A stretch of 64,000 nucleotides of DNA from contig OY969913.1 in the NCBI GenBank assembly GCA_963704515.1, forward strand, positions 1-64,000, written 5' to 3'. The stretch comes from VRUE01 sp963704515. GTDB taxonomy: Bacteria > Actinomycetota > Thermoleophilia > Solirubrobacterales > 70-9. How positions within the stretch are numbered: the stretch's first letter is position 1; each line of letters starts with the position of its first letter. Made by a program: the position numbers and the translations under genes. The notes under the pieces are model-generated. The model was not told the DNA's origin. It did not search any database and saw only the letters and a list, made by a program, of their open reading frames with translations. This document shows, piece by piece, positions 1-7,915 of the stretch.

Positions 1-885
1 CAGCTCGGCGCGGGTCAGTTGGGCCCAGACCTCGGTCCCGTCGGCGAGCACGAACTCGACCCGGATCTCGAAGCCGAGGGCGACGATGCGCTGCACCATC
101 GACTCCTCGGTTCGCTCGTCGGGATCGAGCAGGACGGTCACGTCGTGCGGCCGCACGAAGCCGCTGGCGAGCCGGTTGACCTCGCCGACGAAGCTCATCA
201 CGAACTCGTTGGCCGGGTGGTCGTAGAGTTCGGCGGCGCTGCCCGACTGCTCCACCCTCCCCTCGTTCATCACGACCAGCTGGCCGGCGACGTCCATCGC
301 CTCTTCCTGGTCGTGGGTGACGAAGATCGTCGTCACCCCGGTCTCGTAGTGCAGGGTGCGCAGCCAGGTGCGCAGGTCCTTGCGGACCTTGGCGTCGAGC
401 GCGCCAAAGGGCTCGTCGAGCAGCAGCACCTGCGGCTCGACCGCCAGCGCCCGGGCCAGCGCCATGCGCTGGCGCTGGCCGCCGGAAAGCTGGGACGGGT
501 AGCGGTCGGCGAGCCCGTCGAGCTGGACGAGGCGCAGCAGCTCGTGCACGCGGGCGGCGATCTGGACCTTGCTCCACTTGCGAATCTTCAGCCCGAAGCC
601 GACGTTCTCGAGGACGGTCATGTGCTTGAAGGCGGCGTAGTGCTGGAAGACAAAGCCGACTTCGCGCTTCTGCGCCGACTTCGCGGAGACGTCCTCGCCG
701 TCGATCAGGACGCGGCCGGCGTCGAGCGTCTCCAGGCCGGCGATCGCCCGCAGCAGCGTCGACTTGCCGCTTCCGCTCGGACCCAGCAAGGCCGTGAGCG
801 AGCCGTTCGGCACCTCTATCGATACGTCGTTGAGGGCCTGAAAGTCACCGAAGCGCTTGCCGGCTGCCTCGACTGTGATTCCCAT
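1..885 (-). CDS. cysA: Sulfate/thiosulfate ABC transporter ATP-binding protein CysA (3' end cut by window edge)
   Basis: Cytoplasmic ATPase that powers sulfate/thiosulfate import through the CysT-CysW channel. Read on the minus strand from the ATG at 885, the protein begins MGITVEAAGKRFGDF and shows Walker A GPSGSGKST (about residue 34), signature LSGGQRQRMALARAL, Walker B LLLDEPFGALD and the H-loop THDQEEAMD. The start overlaps the cysW stop as TGATG, so the two are translationally coupled. Gene order sbp-cysT-cysW-cysA is the classical one and makes sulfate the likely substrate. About 295 residues are visible; the C-terminal regulatory domain is cut by the window edge. Confidence 0.93.
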   Translation of the reverse strand, partial: MGITVEAAGKRFGDFQALNDVSIEVPNGSLTALLGPSGSGKSTLLRAIAGLETLDAGRVLIDGEDVSAKSAQKREVGFVFQHYAAFKHMTVLENVGFGLKIRKWSKVQIAARVHELLRLVQLDGLADRYPSQLSGGQRQRMALARALAVEPQVLLLDEPFGALDAKVRKDLRTWLRTLHYETGVTTIFVTHDQEEAMDVAGQLVVMNEGRVEQSGSAAELYDHPANEFVMSFVGEVNRLASGFVRPHDVTVLLDPDERTEESMVQRIVALGFEIRVEFVLADGTEVWAQLTRAEL

Positions 886-1682
886 CAGGCGTCCTCCTTT
901 CTCTTTAGGACGTTCATGGCCAGGAGGGTGGTGAGGGCGAGCAGGGCGAGCACGACCGATGCCCCGTAGGCCCCGGGCAGGTTGAAGTTCTGGAACTGCT
1001 TTTCGACGAAGAGGGGCAGGGTCTGGGTCTGGCCGGAGATCGACCCGGAGACGATCGTCACGGCCCCGAACTCACCCAGCACACGGGCCGTGGTGAGCAC
1101 GACGCCATAGGCGACGCCCCAGCGGATCGCCGGCAGGGTGATGCGCCAGAAGGTCTGCCAGGCGTTGGCGCCGAGGGTCGACGCCGCCTGCTCCTGCTCG
1201 GTGCCGATCTCCTGCAGCACCGGCACCGTCTCACGCACGACGAAGGGGAGCGAGACGAAGATGCTGGCGAGGACCATCCCCGGCACCGAGAAGAGGATCT
1301 TGATCCCAGCTTCCGCCAGCGAGGGGCCGAACCAGCCTTTGGCGCCGTAAAGCAGGTAGAGCGAGAGGCCGATCACGACCGGGGAGATCGCAAACGGCAA
1401 GTTGATGACGGCATCGACGATCGCGCTGCCGCGGCGCCGGTGGCGAACCAGCAGCAGGGCGCAGCCGACGCCGAAGATCGTGTTGAGCGGCACCGCGATC
1501 GCAACCATCAGCAGGGTCAGCTTCAGCGCGTGCAGGCCATCGGGAGAGGCGATCGCTTCGATCGGCGGCGCCAAGCCGTGCTCGAGGGTCTTGTAGAAGA
1601 TCATCACCAGCGGCGCGAGGAGCAACAGGGTGAGGTAGCCGAGCCCGAGCGTCCGCAGCCCCCAGCGGCTACGCCTTTTCAT
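885..1682 (-). CDS. cysW: Sulfate ABC transporter permease CysW
   Basis: Second membrane subunit of the sulfate importer, 265 aa with about six transmembrane segments. The first helix is GYLTLLLLAPLVMIFYKTL. The BPD-type EAA loop is visible at EQEQAASTLGANAWQTFWRI, the contact to the CysA ATPase. The conserved GEFGAVTIVSG segment follows. It starts 14 nt inside the end of cysT and its stop overlaps the cysA start. The length and the paired permease next door identify it as CysW rather than a ModB/PstA-type permease. Function follows from family and operon context. Confidence 0.94.
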   Translation of the reverse strand: MKRRSRWGLRTLGLGYLTLLLLAPLVMIFYKTLEHGLAPPIEAIASPDGLHALKLTLLMVAIAVPLNTIFGVGCALLLVRHRRRGSAIVDAVINLPFAISPVVIGLSLYLLYGAKGWFGPSLAEAGIKILFSVPGMVLASIFVSLPFVVRETVPVLQEIGTEQEQAASTLGANAWQTFWRITLPAIRWGVAYGVVLTTARVLGEFGAVTIVSGSISGQTQTLPLFVEKQFQNFNLPGAYGASVVLALLALTTLLAMNVLKRKEDA

Positions 1683-2427
1683 GGCGACCCCCCCACCGTT
1701 GGATCAGGCCGATCGCTCCCAACAGCACGAGCGAGGCGGCCAGCAGGACGACCGAGACGGCGGCCGCGCCGACTTCGTTGCCGGACTCGATCTGCTGGCG
1801 GATGAAGACCGAGGCGACCAGCGTCTGCGGCAGGCCGCCGGCGAAGAGCAGGACCGAGCCGAACTCGCCGAGCGCGCGGGCGAAGGCGAGGGCTACGCCG
1901 GCGACGAGGCCGGGCAGCAGGTTGGGGAAGACGATCCGCCGGAACACGGTGAAGCCGCCGGCGCCGAGCGAGGCCGCGGCCTCCTCCATATCGCGGTCCA
2001 TCTCGATCAGCAGCGGCTGCACCGCCCGCACCACGAAGGGAAGCGTGACGAAGAGCAGCGCCACCACGACCGCGGCGCGGGTGAAGGCGATGTGGATGCC
2101 GACCGGGCTGTCGTTGCCGTAGAGCGTCAGCAGGGTGAGGCTGGCGACGATCGTCGGCAGGGCGAAGGGAAGGTCGATCACCGCGTTGACGGCCGCCTTG
2201 CCGCGGAACTCGTCACGAACCAGGATCCAGGCGATGATCGTGCCGAAGACCGCGTTGATCACGACGACGATCAGCGAGGCGATCATGGTCAGCTCGAGCG
2301 AGGAGACCGCGAGCGGCGAGCTGACCTGTTCGGCGAACGCGCCGAGCCCGCCCTCGAAGGCCTGGCTGGTGAGCGCCGCCAGCGGCAGCAGCACGATCAC
2401 GCTCAGGTAGAGGACAACCAGGGGCAT
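1669..2427 (-). CDS. cysT: Sulfate ABC transporter permease CysT (CysU)
   Basis: First membrane subunit of the importer, 252 aa, with hydrophobic helices throughout and the EAA loop DMEEAAASLGAGGFTVFRRI followed by GEFGSVLLFAGG. The start is forced: the binding-protein stop TGA lies in the same frame only two codons upstream, so ATG 2427 is the first usable codon. This makes the N-terminus short, beginning directly in the first helix (MPLVVLYLSVIVLLPLAAL). Its 3' end overlaps cysW by 14 nt. It forms the sulfate channel with CysW. Confidence 0.93.
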   Translation of the reverse strand: MPLVVLYLSVIVLLPLAALTSQAFEGGLGAFAEQVSSPLAVSSLELTMIASLIVVVINAVFGTIIAWILVRDEFRGKAAVNAVIDLPFALPTIVASLTLLTLYGNDSPVGIHIAFTRAAVVVALLFVTLPFVVRAVQPLLIEMDRDMEEAAASLGAGGFTVFRRIVFPNLLPGLVAGVALAFARALGEFGSVLLFAGGLPQTLVASVFIRQQIESGNEVGAAAVSVVLLAASLVLLGAIGLIQRWGGRHEKA

Positions 2428-2430
2428 CGG

Positions 2431-3468
2431 TCAGCCGGAGGTCGAGACTCCGAGTTCGCTCTCGATCTTCGCCACCGAACCGGTTTCGGAGTCGAAGAAT
2501 TCTTCGTTGACCTTGCCCCAGCCGCCGAACTGGCTGATCTTGAACAGGTCCTTCGGGGTCGGGAACTGCTTCGGGTCGACGAGCTTCGGATTGACCGGGC
2601 GATAGCCGTGTTCGGCCCAGATTTCCTGGCCTTTGTCAGACCAGAGGAACTTGAGGAAATCTTCCGCCGCCGGCTCCGGGGCGCTCTCGGTGACCGCGAT
2701 CGGGGTTTCGATCTGGATCGTCGAGTCGGGGACGACGTATTCGACGTCTTCGCCTTCCTTCTCGGCCTTGATCGCCTCGTTCTCGTAGCTGAGCAGCACG
2801 TCGCCCTCGCCCTGGGTGAAGGCGGCGAGCGCATCGCTGCCGCTGCCCGGCTGCGCCTTGGTCTTTTCGAGCACGGTTTTGACCGCCTCCAGAGCCTGTT
2901 CGGGGGACTTGCCCTCGTTGATCGCGGTGCCGTAGACCGCCATCAGGTTCCAGCGGGCCGAGCCGGAGCTGAACGGGTTGGGGGTGACGATCCCCACGTC
3001 CTTCGTCTGCAGGTCGTCGAAGGAGTGGATTCCCTTCGGGTTGCCCTTGCGGACCACGAGCACGACCACGGAATCGTTGGCGATGCCGCCGTAGGGCTGC
3101 TTTTCCCAGTCCTTGGAGACGAGTTCGCCTTCTTCGACCAGGCGTTCCATGTCACCGGCCTGGGAGAAGTTGACGACGGCGGCCGGCTGACCAGCCACCA
3201 CCGCGCGGCTCTGATCGCCCGAGGCGCCGAAGGAGTTGCTGAAGCTGATGCCGCTGCCCGCGGAGGTCTTTCCGAAGGCCGGCTCCAGGTCTTCCCGGTA
3301 GACGGATTCGGGAGTGGAGTAGCCGACCACGTCGAGCTTCCCCCCGCTCGACCCGGCTGCCGAGTCGCCTCCCCCACCGCAACCGGTCACCGCAAGGCCA
3401 CCCACCACAAGCGCAAGAAGTCCAATCCATAGGTGCCGCAAAGCCGTTTCCTTTCTTTCTTGACCCAT
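2431..3468 (-). CDS. sbp: Sulfate-binding lipoprotein of the CysTWA transporter
   Basis: Extracytoplasmic substrate-binding protein that delivers sulfate or thiosulfate to CysTW. The N-terminus has a hydrophobic helix ending in the lipobox LAVTGC, so it is predicted to be a lipid-anchored protein with mature Cys near residue 30. The body shows typical Sbp features: LDVVGYSTPESVYREDLEP, a NSFGASGDQSRAV block and PFSSGSARWNLMA. The frame opens at ATG 3468 (345 aa). A TTG at 3441, 7-8 nt after AGAAAGGAAA on the minus strand, would give the more usual signal peptide MRHLWIGLLALVVGG and may be the true start. First gene of the sulfate operon. Confidence 0.93.
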   Translation of the reverse strand: MGQERKETALRHLWIGLLALVVGGLAVTGCGGGGDSAAGSSGGKLDVVGYSTPESVYREDLEPAFGKTSAGSGISFSNSFGASGDQSRAVVAGQPAAVVNFSQAGDMERLVEEGELVSKDWEKQPYGGIANDSVVVLVVRKGNPKGIHSFDDLQTKDVGIVTPNPFSSGSARWNLMAVYGTAINEGKSPEQALEAVKTVLEKTKAQPGSGSDALAAFTQGEGDVLLSYENEAIKAEKEGEDVEYVVPDSTIQIETPIAVTESAPEPAAEDFLKFLWSDKGQEIWAEHGYRPVNPKLVDPKQFPTPKDLFKISQFGGWGKVNEEFFDSETGSVAKIESELGVSTSG

Positions 3469-3531
3469 TTACTTATGAAGAGGGTCGGCAACCTAGCACA
3501 ATGTCGATCAGAAAAGTCATTAATTTGCTGC

Positions 3532-3570
3532 GGTGCGCCTTGCCCCGCAATAGAGGGGGAAGGGCGCACC
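3532..3570 (-). terminator. Hairpin between the Usp gene and sbp, probable terminator
   Basis: Arms GGTGCGCC (3532-3539) and GGCGCACC (3563-3570) are a perfect inverted repeat, extended inward by C-rich/G-rich pairing. It lies 9 nt after the stop of the Usp gene on the minus strand, and is followed by an AT-rich stretch with a short TTTT, before the sbp start. The most likely role is to end Kdp-locus transcription before the sulfate operon. It could also be a leader structure of sbp. The T-run is weak. Confidence 0.55.
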
Positions 3571-3579
3571 GGAGGCGGG

Positions 3580-4122
3580 TCAGGCGGCTACTACGGTGCG
3601 GTCCTCGGGACCCGGGCGGAGGATGAGGACCTCGGCGGGGGCCTTCTCGAGGAGCCAGACGAGGTCGTCGCCGGAGAGGCCGGCGGCGCCGGTGGCGGTC
3701 GCCGAGACGACGACGCGGTCGAAGCTCTCCTGGCCGAGCAGGCGCTTGAGCGCGTGGCGGTAGCTGCGGCCGCGCTCGATGCGGGAGTCGACCGGGACTC
3801 CCTGGCCGGTGGCGCGCTGTTCGATCGCCTCCAGCATCGGCATCGCCTTGGCCGCCTCGGCAGGGATCGGGCACTCGAGCGGCAGCTGCTTGGAGACGGT
3901 TGCGAGGTAGGCCGGCATCAGGGTCGCGTCCTCCGCACGGGCCAGGCGCAGGGCCGCGTCGAGCGCCCTCCGCGAGATCTCGGTGCCGGTGAACGGCAAC
4001 AGGATCTGGTGCACCTCCTGCGGGCGCTCGGAGCGCTTGCCGTGCAGGCGCGAGCGGGCGATCAGGTAGCCGCCGGCGAGGCCGATCAGCAGGGCGAGGC
4101 CGACGAGAAAGTGCTCGATCAT
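3580..4122 (-). CDS. Membrane-anchored UspA-domain protein at the end of the kdp operon
   Basis: 180 aa. One N-terminal transmembrane helix (MIEHFLVGLALLIGLAGGYLI) is followed by a basic stretch and a universal-stress-protein fold beginning QILLPFTGTEISRRALDAAL and ending FDRVVVSATATG...AEVLILRPG. The ATG at 4122 is preferred because it overlaps the upstream stop as ATGA and has a GGGGAGCG ribosome site; the frame is open further upstream but reads as low-complexity Arg-rich shadow. It ends the Kdp gene string, so a role in tuning the Kdp sensor or transporter is inferred. KdpD proteins normally carry a Usp domain; here there is one in the KdpD half and this second, separate one. Confidence 0.8.
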   Translation of the reverse strand: MIEHFLVGLALLIGLAGGYLIARSRLHGKRSERPQEVHQILLPFTGTEISRRALDAALRLARAEDATLMPAYLATVSKQLPLECPIPAEAAKAMPMLEAIEQRATGQGVPVDSRIERGRSYRHALKRLLGQESFDRVVVSATATGAAGLSGDDLVWLLEKAPAEVLILRPGPEDRTVVAA

Positions 4123-5252
4123 CGCTCCCCCTCCCCTTCTCCCTTGCCGCCGCGGTGGGCGACGATCCGCACGTCGACCCCGGCCGGCGTGGCGTTCATC
4201 AGCCGCTGGGGCAGCGGTTCGCGCAGGCGGGCGAGGCCGCGCCGCGGCAGCGCCTCGCCGACCATCAGGTAGGTGCTGCCGCGCTCGCACACGACGCGGG
4301 CGGCGGCGGCGACCAGGTCGTCGTGCTCCTCGATCAGCAGGGTCGCGCCGAGCACCGAGGCGAGCTGGCGCAGCGCCGTCACCTGGCGCTCCTCCTCGTC
4401 GGCGAGCGGCCGGCCCGGCCGCTTCACCCAGAGCAGGTCGAGGTCGGTGCCGAGCCGCTGCGCCGAGCGCCAGGCGCGGCGCACGAGGCGCTGCGAGCTG
4501 GGCTGCGGGCGCACCAGGGCGAGGACGCGCTCGCCGACCGCCTTCGGCACCTCCTCAGCGAGCCGCTCCTCGCGCGTGCCGAGCGACTCGGCGACGTGGA
4601 AGGTGAGCCGCTTGGTCTCGACGTCCTCGGCGACCTGGCGCAGGCTGACCTCGCGCAGCGCCGCCAGGTTCTCGATCCGGAAGAAGTTGTTCAGCGCGGC
4701 GTCGATGTTCTCGCCCGGGTAGATCTTGCCCGCGCGCAGGCGCGCCACCAGCGCCTCCGGCGTCAGGTCGATCAGGACCACCTCGTCGGCGGCGCCCAGC
4801 ACCGAGTCGGGGACGGTCTCGCGCACGCGCACCCCGGTCAGCTCGGCGACCCGGTCGTTGAGCGACTCGAGGTGTTGGACGTTGACAGTCGAGAAGACGT
4901 CGATCCCCGCCGCCAGAACGTCGGCGATGTCCTCGTAGCGCTTCTCGTGCTCGAGCCCTGGCGGGTTGCTGTGGGCGAGCTCATCGATCAGCGCCAGATC
5001 CGGCCGGCGGTCGAGCACCGCGGGCAGGTCCATCTCCTCGACCTCGACCTCGCGGCGCGCGACCAGCCGCCTCGGCACGACCTCGAGGCCGCGCGCCTGC
5101 TCGCTCGTCTCGGCTCGCTTGTGCGGCTCCAGGTAGCCGATCGCAACGTCGCGGCCCGCCTCCCGCTCGGCCCGCCCCTCCTGCAGCATGCGGTAGGTCT
5201 TGCCCACCCCGGCCGCCATGCCGAGGAAGATCTTGTAGCGGCCGCGGTCCAT
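4119..5252 (-). CDS. kdpD: KdpD N-terminal sensor half (KdpD domain plus Usp), without a kinase
   Basis: 377 aa. It begins MDRGRYKIFLGMAAGVGKTYRML, with the KdpD Walker A GMAAGVGKT and Walker B LALIDELAHSNPPG, then the conserved DVFSTVNVQHLESLNDRV. A Usp-type domain follows (ERVLALVRPQPSSQRLVRRA...). The protein ends after this domain: no DUF4118 helices and no kinase. Those parts are encoded as a separate gene at 10657-11805. Full KdpD is about 900 aa, so this is the detached cytoplasmic half that senses ions/turgor. It begins 14 nt after kdpB, with a GGGAGGCGAG ribosome site, and its stop overlaps the Usp gene. Confidence 0.88.
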   Translation of the reverse strand: MDRGRYKIFLGMAAGVGKTYRMLQEGRAEREAGRDVAIGYLEPHKRAETSEQARGLEVVPRRLVARREVEVEEMDLPAVLDRRPDLALIDELAHSNPPGLEHEKRYEDIADVLAAGIDVFSTVNVQHLESLNDRVAELTGVRVRETVPDSVLGAADEVVLIDLTPEALVARLRAGKIYPGENIDAALNNFFRIENLAALREVSLRQVAEDVETKRLTFHVAESLGTREERLAEEVPKAVGERVLALVRPQPSSQRLVRRAWRSAQRLGTDLDLLWVKRPGRPLADEEERQVTALRQLASVLGATLLIEEHDDLVAAAARVVCERGSTYLMVGEALPRRGLARLREPLPQRLMNATPAGVDVRIVAHRGGKGEGEGER

Positions 5253-5266
5253 CTCGCCGCCTCCCG

Positions 5267-7330
5267 TCAGGCTCCCAGCAGGTTGTGGACGACGAGGTCG
5301 ATCAGCTTGATCCCGAGGAAGGGCGCGATCAGCCCGCCAAGGCCATAGACCAGCATGTTGCGGCGCAGCAGCGCCGTGGCGCCGATCGGCCGGTAGCGGA
5401 CGCCGCGCAGCGAGAGCGGGATCAGCAGCGGGATGAGGAGCGCGTTGAAGATCACCGCAGAGAGGATTGCCGACTCCGGCGTCCCCAGCGACATGATGTT
5501 GAGCGCGTCGAGGGGGCCCTTGCCGCCGCCGACCGCGTAGGTGGCGGCGAACATCGCCGGCAGGATCGCGAAGTACTTGGCGACGTCGTTGGCGATCGAG
5601 AACGTGGTCAGGGCGCCGCGCGTGATCAGCAGCTGCTTGCCGACCTCGACGATCTCGATCAGCTTCGTGGGGTTCGAGTCCAGGTCGACCATGTTGCCCG
5701 CCTCGCGCGCCGCCTGGGTGCCGGTGTTCATCGCCACGCCCACGTCCGCCTGGGCGAGGGCGGGAGCGTCGTTGGTGCCGTCGCCGGTCATCGCGATCAG
5801 CCGCCCATCGGCCTGCTGCTCGCGGATCAGCTCCAGCTTGCGCTCCGGTGTCGCTTCGGCGAGAAAGTCGTCGACGCCCGCCTCCTGGGCGATCTTCGCC
5901 GCGGTCAGCTTGTTGTCGCCGGTGACCATGATCGTGCGGATGCCCATCGCCCGCAGCTGGTCGAAGCGGGCGTTCATCCCCTCCTTGATCACGTCCTTGA
6001 GGTAGACCACGCCAAGCACCCGCTCGTTGCGGGCGACCGCCAGCGGCGTGCCGCCCTCGCGGCCGATCCGGTCGAGCTCGGCCTTCAGCTCGGCCGGGCA
6101 GCGCCCGCCCTCGGCGGCGACCCAGGCTTCGATCGCGTCGCCGGCGCCCTTGCGCAGCCGCGTGCCGTTGAAGTCGACGCCGCTCATCCGCGTTTCGGCG
6201 CTGAACGGGACGAAGGTCGGCTCGTGGCCGGCGAAGTCGTGCTCGCGGATGCCATAGGTCTTGGCCAGGACAACGATCGAGCGCCCCTCCGGCGTCTCGT
6301 CGGCGAGCGAGGACATCTGCGCCCCCTCGGCCAGCTCCTCGACCGTGACGCCCGGCATCGGCATGAATTCCACCGCCTCGCGGTTGCCGAGCGTGATCGT
6401 GCCGGTCTTGTCGAGCAGCAGCACGTCGCAGTCGCCGGAAGCCTCGACCGCGCGGCCGGAGAGGGCGAGCACGTTGCGGCGCACGAGACGGTCCATGCCG
6501 GCGATGCCGATCGCCGAGAGCAGCGCTCCAATCGTGGTCGGGATCAGCGCCACCAGCAACGCGATCAGGGTCGTCTCGGAGAGTTCGGTGCCGGCGAAGA
6601 GGCCGAACGGGCGTAGCGAGACGACGACGAAGATAAAGACGAGCGTCAGCGCGGCGAGCAGGATGCCGAGCGCGATCTCGTTCGGCGTCTTGCGCCGCTC
6701 GGCGCCCTCGACCAGGGCGATCATCCGGTCGAGGAAGGATTTGCCGGGCTCCTGGGTGATCTCGACCACGATCCGGTCGGAGAGCACGCGGGTGCCGCCG
6801 GTGACGGCGCTGCGGTCGCCACCCGCCTCGCGGATCACCGGCGCCGACTCGCCGGTGATCGCCGACTCGTCGACCGAGGCGATGCCTTCGATCACGGTGC
6901 CGTCGCCGGGGATCGTGCCGCCCGCCTCGACCACGACGACGTCGCCGCGCGCCAGCTCCGAAGCGTTCTTCTCGCCGCCGTCGCGCAGGCGGGCCGTGGT
7001 CTCGGTACGCATCGCGCGCAGGCTCGCCGCTTGGGCGCGGCCGCGGCCCTCGGCAAGCGCCTCGGCGAAATTGGCGAAGACGACCGTCAGCCAGAGCCAG
7101 ATGGTGACGCCGAAGGTGAACCAGGAGGGCTCGTGACCACCCCCCAGCGGACCGCCTCCGAAGACCTGGATCAGCCAGGCGACGGTGGTTATCAGGGCGC
7201 CAATCTCGACCACGAACATCACCGGGTTGCGCACCTGCACGCGCGGGTCGAGCTTGCGCAGGGACCCGAGCAGCGCCGGGCGCATGATCTCCGGGTCGAA
7301 CAGGGAACGTGGCTGGCTCTCGGTGCTCAT
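5267..7330 (-). CDS. kdpB: Potassium-transporting ATPase ATP-binding subunit KdpB
   Basis: 687 aa P-type ATPase subunit that hydrolyses ATP to drive potassium uptake through KdpA. Visible are the actuator loop SAITGESAPV, phosphorylation site LLLDKTGTITLGN, nucleotide-binding KGAGDAIEAWV, and hinge MTGDGTNDAPALAQADVGVAMN, with about seven membrane helices. Length is normal for KdpB. Its ATG overlaps the kdpC stop by 4 nt. Unusually, kdpB follows kdpC here; in the textbook operon it precedes it. The KdpD half begins 14 nt downstream. Confidence 0.97.
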   Translation of the reverse strand: MSTESQPRSLFDPEIMRPALLGSLRKLDPRVQVRNPVMFVVEIGALITTVAWLIQVFGGGPLGGGHEPSWFTFGVTIWLWLTVVFANFAEALAEGRGRAQAASLRAMRTETTARLRDGGEKNASELARGDVVVVEAGGTIPGDGTVIEGIASVDESAITGESAPVIREAGGDRSAVTGGTRVLSDRIVVEITQEPGKSFLDRMIALVEGAERRKTPNEIALGILLAALTLVFIFVVVSLRPFGLFAGTELSETTLIALLVALIPTTIGALLSAIGIAGMDRLVRRNVLALSGRAVEASGDCDVLLLDKTGTITLGNREAVEFMPMPGVTVEELAEGAQMSSLADETPEGRSIVVLAKTYGIREHDFAGHEPTFVPFSAETRMSGVDFNGTRLRKGAGDAIEAWVAAEGGRCPAELKAELDRIGREGGTPLAVARNERVLGVVYLKDVIKEGMNARFDQLRAMGIRTIMVTGDNKLTAAKIAQEAGVDDFLAEATPERKLELIREQQADGRLIAMTGDGTNDAPALAQADVGVAMNTGTQAAREAGNMVDLDSNPTKLIEIVEVGKQLLITRGALTTFSIANDVAKYFAILPAMFAATYAVGGGKGPLDALNIMSLGTPESAILSAVIFNALLIPLLIPLSLRGVRYRPIGATALLRRNMLVYGLGGLIAPFLGIKLIDLVVHNLLGA

Positions 7331-7914
7331 CTGACCGGCGCCTCTTCGTCGAGTGCGAGGTTGAGCTGCAGGACGTTGACTCCGGGCTCGCCGAAGACGC
7401 CGAGGAAGCGGCCATTGGTGTGGGCCGAGATCAGCTCTTCGACCTTGGCGAGCGGCAGCTTGCGGACGGCGGCAACCCGGTGCGCCTGGATCAGCGCGTT
7501 GGCTTCGGAGATTTCCGGGTCGACGCCGGAGCCAGACATCGTGATCGCGTCGACCGGCACACCGGCCTTGGTCAGCGACTTGTCGTAGGGCTTCTCGAGC
7601 TTGAGGTAGGCGACGAGCGCTTCGCGCACCGCTTCGCGCTCTTCGACGCTGTTGGGCCCGGAGTTGGAGAAGTGGGTGGCGTCGGCGGAGTAGCCGGACT
7701 GCGAGGGCCGGGGGTGGAAGTACTCCCTGCCCTTGAATTCCTGGCCGATCAGGCTGGAGCCGACCAGCTTGCCGTCGACGACGATCTTCGAGCCGTTGGC
7801 CTTGCCGGGGAAGACCATTTGGGAGATGCCGGTCATCGCCAGCGGGTAGGCGAGGCCGAAGACCAAGGTGAAGGCGATTACCGCAAGGATCGACGTGAAG
7901 ACCGTGCGCCGCAT
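7327..7914 (-). CDS. kdpC: Potassium-transporting ATPase subunit KdpC
   Basis: 195 aa single-span subunit needed for assembly and potassium affinity of KdpFABC. It has an N-terminal helix (FTSILAVIAFTLVFGLAYPLAMTGI), the conserved Q-F-R-x-S block as YFHPRPSQSGYSADATHFSNSG, and the C-terminal signature MSGSGVDPEISEANALIQAHRVA interrupted nowhere. It starts 1 nt after the kdpA stop and overlaps kdpB by ATGA. It lies between kdpA and kdpB, not after kdpB as usual. Confidence 0.96.
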   Translation of the reverse strand: MRRTVFTSILAVIAFTLVFGLAYPLAMTGISQMVFPGKANGSKIVVDGKLVGSSLIGQEFKGREYFHPRPSQSGYSADATHFSNSGPNSVEEREAVREALVAYLKLEKPYDKSLTKAGVPVDAITMSGSGVDPEISEANALIQAHRVAAVRKLPLAKVEELISAHTNGRFLGVFGEPGVNVLQLNLALDEEAPVR

Positions 7915-7915
7915 C

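Noticed and set aside
3469..3580. Possible riboswitch upstream of the sulfate operon
   Set aside because: A single strong hairpin only; I could not match it to SAM or other known aptamer cores, and its place after the Usp gene fits a terminator.
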